Source: Panacagrimonas sp.
GTDB taxonomy: Bacteria > Pseudomonadota > Gammaproteobacteria > Nevskiales > Nevskiaceae
Assembly: GCA_021773655.1 (NCBI GenBank)
Contig: JAJFJX010000446.1
Span: 1 to 26,560 of the forward strand
Reading direction: 5' to 3'
DNA: 26,560 nucleotides
The position numbers were made by a program, and so were the translations under genes. The notes under the pieces were generated by a model, which saw nothing but the letters and a program-made list of their open reading frames with translations, was not told the DNA's origin and searched no databases. Positions 23,271 to 26,560 of this stretch are shown in pieces; position 1 is the first letter of the stretch; every line of letters starts with the position of its first letter.

Positions 23271-24038
23271 TCAGATCTCGATGACATCTCCGCGTCGCAG
23301 ATGTCGGATCGACCAGCCCTGCAGCGTTTCGGCGCACTGGGCCAGAAGCTCGGCCTCGTTGCCGGGCTTGTGATGCGTCAGCAGCAACTGCGGCCGATGG
23401 CGCAGCTCGCCCAGATCGCGCGCCAGCGAGGCCGGTGTGTAGTGCTTGGCCAGCTCACCAAGCTCCGCCTCCTGATCGGGAAATGCAACGTCGATCATCA
23501 GCAGGTCGAGCTTCGGCAGCGCGTTGAGCGCGCGCCACAGCCGCGGGCAGGTGCCGGTGTCGCCTGTGAATGCGAACGTCGCAGCAGGCCCTTGAAGCAC
23601 GTAGCCCAGAGAAGGGACGGTGTGACAGACCTCGAAGCTGGAAACACCGACCTCGCCGATCGGGTCGATCGCCGTGCCGGGCTCGATGCTGCGCAGTTGC
23701 AGGGTCGGTGTGCGTTCGGACGGAATCCGGGTGAAATCCGGCCACAGCGTCCAGTTGAACAGGTGCCGGCGCAGGGCCTCGATGGTCTCGCCCCGGGCGA
23801 GCACCTCGATTGGGCGGTCGATGACGCTGAACAGGTTGTCGGCCAGGAATGCCAGGCCGCAGACATGATCCAGATGGGCATGGGTCAGCAGAACGCGCCG
23901 GATGTTGCGGGCCGCGGCCGGTTCCAGGTCTCCGACGCCGGTCCCGGCGTCGATCAGGGTCTGGCCATCGAGCATCAGGCTCGTGGTACGCAAGCCCGGA
24001 CCGATGCCTCCACTGCATCCCAGAACCTCGATCCGCAT
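23271..24038 (-). CDS. Metallo-beta-lactamase-fold hydrolase, class II cyclic-nucleotide phosphodiesterase-like
   Basis: The 255-aa product has the metal-binding motif HAHLDH (53-58), His139 (VCHTVPS), Asp160 (FTGDTG) and THHKPGN near the C-terminus, a complete set for a dinuclear metal site. The N-terminus IEVLGCSGGIGPGLRTTSLM and the TLIDAGTGVGDL segment are like those of class II 3',5'-cAMP phosphodiesterase and related MBL-fold enzymes. No signal peptide is visible, so it is probably cytoplasmic. The exact substrate (cyclic nucleotide or another phosphodiester) cannot be decided; an RNase Z-like relative is an alternative. It is transcribed towards ffh and divergently from the YpjD-like gene. 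Confidence 0.85.
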   Translation of the reverse strand: MRIEVLGCSGGIGPGLRTTSLMLDGQTLIDAGTGVGDLEPAAARNIRRVLLTHAHLDHVCGLAFLADNLFSVIDRPIEVLARGETIEALRRHLFNWTLWPDFTRIPSERTPTLQLRSIEPGTAIDPIGEVGVSSFEVCHTVPSLGYVLQGPAATFAFTGDTGTCPRLWRALNALPKLDLLMIDVAFPDQEAELGELAKHYTPASLARDLGELRHRPQLLLTHHKPGNEAELLAQCAETLQGWSIRHLRRGDVIEI

Positions 24039-24101
24039 GGTTTGCTGCGCTCTTGGCTTTGCATCGATGCTAGCACGCCGTCCGACGGCCAGAAGCGCCG
24101 C

Positions 24102-24122
24102 CGGCCAGTGCTATGCTGGCCG
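24102..24122. repeat. Inverted repeat just upstream of the YpjD-like start
   Basis: CGGCCAG (24102-24108) and CTGGCCG (24116-24122) pair around the loop TGCTATG. An alternative ATG (24113) lies inside the loop, and the preferred start (24128) is 5 bp after the right arm. It sits in the divergent promoter region between the MBL-fold and YpjD-like genes and could affect translation start or act as an operator. Confidence 0.45.
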
Positions 24123-24127
24123 CTCGC

Positions 24128-24913
24128 ATGACCGCCTTGACCGCCTCCCTGCTTGCCGCGCCACTGTACGGCCTGAGTGCGTTTCTGGCCTGGTCCCGGC
24201 CGCGCTGGACGCTGGGAGTGGTGCCGCTGGCGCTGCTACTTCATTTTGCTGCACTGGCCTTCGGGCTGGTGCATCAGGGCAGCCTGCGCATCGGTGTCAC
24301 CGAGGCGGCCTCGCTGTTCGCCTGGCAGTCCGCAGTGTTGTTGTGGCTGTTCGCGCTGCGCGAACCGATTGCCGTCAACGGCACGGCGATCTACCCGCTG
24401 GCCGCCCTGTTCGCGATCTGGGCGGCGCTGGCGCCGTCTCCGGTCAGCCAGGTCCGTGTCGAACAATGGCAGGTCAGCCTGCACGTGCTGTTGTCACTGC
24501 TGTCCGCCGGCCTGCTCACGCTGGCCGCGGTGCAGTCGGTGGCGCTGGCGATCCAGGACCGTCTGCTGCACCGCCATCGGGTGCCGACCGCCAGCAGCCG
24601 GTTGCCGCCCCTGCAGACCATGGAACGGGTCCTGTTCCAGCTCATCGCGGTGGGGTTCGTGCTGTTGAGCCTGACGCTGCTGTCGGGCCTGTGGTTCGTG
24701 CACGACTGGCTGGCCCAGCATCTGGCTCACAAGACGATCCTGTCAGTGGCGGCCTGGGCCCTGTTCGGGGTCCTGCTGTGGGGCCGCTGGCGTCACGGCT
24801 GGCGCGGCCGCACCGCCATCCGCTGGGCGCTGAGTGGATACGCAACCCTGGTGCTGGCCTACTTCGGAAGCAAGTTGATCCTGGAACAAATCTTTGGAAA
24901 ACATTGGGTTTGA
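24128..24913 (+). CDS. ypjD: Inner-membrane cytochrome c assembly-family protein, YpjD/CorE-like
   Basis: The 261-aa product is a polytopic membrane protein of about eight helices belonging to the CcsA/CcmC-related family. The C-terminal half is very close in pattern to E. coli YpjD: LPPLQTMERVLFQLIAVGFV, AQHLAHKTILSVAAWALFGV, LLWGRWRHGWRGRTAIRWAL and GYATLVLAYFGSKLILEQIF. YpjD (CorE) has been linked genetically to the CorA/CorB/CorC magnesium and cobalt phenotype, and here too it is followed by a CorB-like gene. The start at 24128 is preferred because MTALTASLLAAPLYGLSAFL gives a normal first helix; ATG 24113 in the same frame would add 5 residues. Neither has a clear ribosome binding site. 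Confidence 0.9.
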   Translation: MTALTASLLAAPLYGLSAFLAWSRPRWTLGVVPLALLLHFAALAFGLVHQGSLRIGVTEAASLFAWQSAVLLWLFALREPIAVNGTAIYPLAALFAIWAALAPSPVSQVRVEQWQVSLHVLLSLLSAGLLTLAAVQSVALAIQDRLLHRHRVPTASSRLPPLQTMERVLFQLIAVGFVLLSLTLLSGLWFVHDWLAQHLAHKTILSVAAWALFGVLLWGRWRHGWRGRTAIRWALSGYATLVLAYFGSKLILEQIFGKHWV

Positions 24914-24936
24914 AGACATTGTTAATGCATCTCACC

Positions 24937-24966
24937 TTGACAGTTTCCGGCCCCATTCAGTAACAA
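24937..24966 (+). promoter_or_regulatory. Possible sigma-70 promoter before corB
   Basis: A perfect -35 hexamer TTGACA (24937-24942) lies in the 87-bp gap between the YpjD-like gene and corB. The best -10 is TAACAA (24961-24966) with an 18-bp spacer, which is poor. It may allow corB expression apart from ypjD. Confidence 0.35.
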
Positions 24967-25000
24967 GCAAGGTGTTGCCGCCCGGGTCTGCACCCACCAC

Positions 25001-26290
25001 TTGAACGATATCCCCCTACCCGCGCTGTTCGCGCTGCTGTTCGTGCTGCTGGGTCTGTCGGCCTTCTTCTCCGGTTCGGAAACCGGGCTGATGACGATGA
25101 ACCGGTACCGCCTGAAGACCCGGGCGCGCGCTGGCCAGCGCAGCGCCCGCCTGGCCCAGAGCCTGCTGGATCGCCCCGACCGGCTGATCGGCACCATCCT
25201 GCTGGGCAACAATTTCGTCAACAGCCTGGCGGCGGCGGTCGCGACTCTGATCGGCCTGCGCCTGTTTCCCGGCGATACCGGCATCGCCGTGGCCACCGGC
25301 TCGCTGACCCTGCTGCTGCTGATATTCGGCGAGGTCACGCCCAAGACCATGGCCGCCCTGCACCCGGAGCGCATCGGCCTGCCGGCGGCGTATGTGTTCT
25401 GGCCGCTGCTGCGCCTGCTGTTTCCCATCGTCTGGGTGGTCAATCTGATCAGCAACGGCCTGCTGCGCATGCTCGGCGTGAGCCCGGAAGATGCGGCCCA
25501 GCACAGTCTGTCGGCGGAGGAACTGCGCACGGTGGTGACCGAGGCGGGCGCGATGATCCCGCAACGCCACCAGAAGATGCTGCTGTCGATCCTGGACCTG
25601 GAAAAGGGCACGGTCGAAGACATCATGGTGCCGCGCAACGAGATCGTCGGCGTCGACGTCTCACAGCCCTGGGACCAGATCAGTGCGCAGATCGTCGCCA
25701 CCCAGCACACCCGACTGCCCCTGTTCAGTGGATCGATCGACGAACTCTGTGGCGTGATCCATGTCCGGCGCCTGCTCACGCCGTTGTCGGAGGGGCGGCT
25801 GGATACCCGGCAACTGGTAGAGCTGGCCAAGGAGCCCTACTTCATTCCGGAAGGCACGCCGCTGAATCAGCAGTTGCTCAACTTCCAGAATCAGAAGCGG
25901 CGCATCGGCTTCGTGGTCGACGAGTACGGCGACATCCAGGGGCTGGTGACCCTGGAGGACATTCTCGAAGAGGTCGTCGGCGAGTTCACCTCCGACCCCG
26001 CGACGCGGATCAAGAACGTCTACGCCGATCCGGATGGCAGCTACCGTGTTTCCGGATCGGTCACCCTGCGCACGCTCAACCGCTCGCTGGGCTGGAAGCT
26101 GCCCACCGACGGCCCCAAGACCATCAACGGCCTGCTGCTGGAAAAGCTGGAGAGCATCCCGCAGCCCGGTCGCAAGGTGGAGATCGCCGGCTACCGGTTC
26201 GAGATCACCGAGACCCGCTCCAACGCGGTCAAGGCCACCCGCGTCCAGCCGCCCCCCAAGTCGGGTCTGCTGGCCCGCCGCGCGGCCTGA
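25001..26290 (+). CDS. corB: CNNM/CBS-domain transporter-like protein, CorB (YfjD)
   Basis: CorB-type proteins are inner-membrane CNNM-family proteins tied to Mg2+/Co2+ transport or efflux. The 429-aa product has a DUF21 membrane domain (~1-190) with SAFFSGSETGLMTMNRYRLK, GNNFVNSLAAAVATLIGLRL and GEVTPKTMAALHPERIGLPA. A CBS pair follows at ~205-325 (MVPRNEIVGVDVSQPW, RLPLFSGSIDELCGVIHVRR, VDEYGDIQGLVTLEDILEEV), then a CorC/HlyC C-terminal domain at ~340-415 (TDGPKTINGLLLEKLESIPQ). The start is TTG at 25001: no in-frame ATG or GTG lies between the upstream end and this codon, and the first in-frame ATG (25091) would delete the conserved SGSETG helix. A C-terminal basic tail RLLARRAA-like segment (SGLLARRAA) closes it. 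Confidence 0.94.
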   Translation: MNDIPLPALFALLFVLLGLSAFFSGSETGLMTMNRYRLKTRARAGQRSARLAQSLLDRPDRLIGTILLGNNFVNSLAAAVATLIGLRLFPGDTGIAVATGSLTLLLLIFGEVTPKTMAALHPERIGLPAAYVFWPLLRLLFPIVWVVNLISNGLLRMLGVSPEDAAQHSLSAEELRTVVTEAGAMIPQRHQKMLLSILDLEKGTVEDIMVPRNEIVGVDVSQPWDQISAQIVATQHTRLPLFSGSIDELCGVIHVRRLLTPLSEGRLDTRQLVELAKEPYFIPEGTPLNQQLLNFQNQKRRIGFVVDEYGDIQGLVTLEDILEEVVGEFTSDPATRIKNVYADPDGSYRVSGSVTLRTLNRSLGWKLPTDGPKTINGLLLEKLESIPQPGRKVEIAGYRFEITETRSNAVKATRVQPPPKSGLLARRAA

Positions 26291-26294
26291 ATCA

Positions 26295-26325
26295 CGCGCG
26301 ATCAGCGCGGCAAGCCCAGGCTTGC
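26295..26325. terminator. Tandem hairpins after corB, possible bidirectional terminator
   Basis: CGCGC (26295-26299) pairs with GCGCG (26305-26309) around a 5-nt loop. Right after it GCAAGCC (26310-26316) pairs with GGCTTGC (26319-26325) with only CA between. Neither has a T tract. They lie between the convergent ends of corB and the SHOCT gene. Confidence 0.35.
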
Positions 26326-26422
26326 GCGTCCTGCACGTCCTGCGCTGCGACCGGCCCCGACGTCACCACCGCCATCGGGGGCGGGATCGACGCGTCGTGC
26401 AGCACGTGCCGCAATGTTCAGG

Positions 26423-26560
26423 TCAGAGTGCGTCCAGGATGTCCTGGCGCTTGCGCTGATATTCGGCCTCGTCGATCAGGCCCCGCCCGCGCAGATCGTC
26501 CAGCGCCTGCAGGCGCCCACCGGCGTCTGCGGGCGCTGATTGCGAACGCACCGAACGCGA
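26423..26560 (-). CDS. SHOCT-domain protein, C-terminal part, 5' end outside window
   Basis: The minus strand is open from the right edge to a TGA at 26425-26423 and encodes the last 45 residues of a protein. They contain RLQALDDLRGRGLIDEAEYQ followed by RKRQDILDAL, a clear SHOCT (short C-terminal) domain: Leu-rich helix, G-x-I/L-(D/T)-E-x-E-(F/Y) turn, then K/R-rich helix with LL/IL. SHOCT domains usually sit at the end of membrane or DNA-associated proteins and are thought to mediate oligomerisation. The rest of the protein, and so its function, is out of view. It is convergent with corB. Confidence 0.8.
   Translation of the reverse strand, partial: SRSVRSQSAPADAGGRLQALDDLRGRGLIDEAEYQRKRQDILDAL

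Noticed and set aside
21826..23373. 515-codon open frame on the plus strand
   Set aside because: Antisense to ffh, whose G-domain motifs are intact.
1..26560. CRISPR array, tRNA or rRNA gene, or insertion sequence
   Set aside because: No regularly spaced repeats, no tRNA-like cloverleaf with the GTTC arm, no rRNA sequence and no transposase motifs were seen on either strand.

Overview
This window is a GC-rich proteobacterial chromosome segment dominated by the right-hand part of a type VI secretion system (T6SS) locus. It is followed by the housekeeping genes ffh, a ypjD/corE homologue and a corB/yfjD homologue. In Escherichia coli ffh, ypjD and yfjD are neighbours, so the flank points to a gammaproteobacterium. 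GC-rich composition and many short GC-biased antisense frames would suit a Xanthomonadales or Chromatiales-type host, but the exact taxon cannot be read from the sequence.

Region 1 (1-2882) is the accessory and least ordinary part. It starts inside clpV/tssH (C-terminal AAA+ half). Next comes an AT-richer gene (859-1920) for a 353-aa protein. It has no clear family match that I recognise, but its motif order resembles a protein-kinase-like or HipA/PI-kinase-like fold, and it is the best candidate for a cargo effector. About 960 bp without an intact gene follow, holding a weak terminator, an 18-bp perfect palindrome, short direct repeats and a frameshifted minus-strand gene remnant.

Region 2 (2883-12291) is a tightly packed plus-strand spike and cargo-loading cassette. 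It encodes a TPR-methyltransferase, a VgrG with a C-terminal glycine-zipper extension, a DUF2169 plus pentapeptide-repeat protein, a second pentapeptide-repeat protein, a DUF3540 protein, a DUF4150 PAAR-like protein and a small FHA protein. No recognisable enzymatic toxin domain is visible in this cassette.

Region 3 (12416-21851) holds the regulator and membrane-complex genes in the order tagH (FHA), tssJ (lipoprotein), tssK (baseplate adaptor), tssL (with a C-terminal OmpA-like domain), tssM (IcmF) and tagF. Small gaps and start/stop overlaps suggest one long transcript. The sheath, Hcp and other baseplate genes (tssA, B, C, D, E, F, G) are not in the window and presumably lie upstream of clpV. 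The kinase/phosphatase pair PpkA/PppA, which usually accompanies FHA and TagF regulation, is also absent here.

Region 4 (21865-26560) is core genome. Reading leftwards on the minus strand are a metallo-beta-lactamase-fold phosphodiesterase-like gene, a good intrinsic terminator and then ffh. Reading rightwards are the YpjD-like membrane protein and the CorB-like CNNM/CBS protein, the latter with a TTG start. The 3' end of a minus-strand SHOCT-domain gene enters at the right edge.
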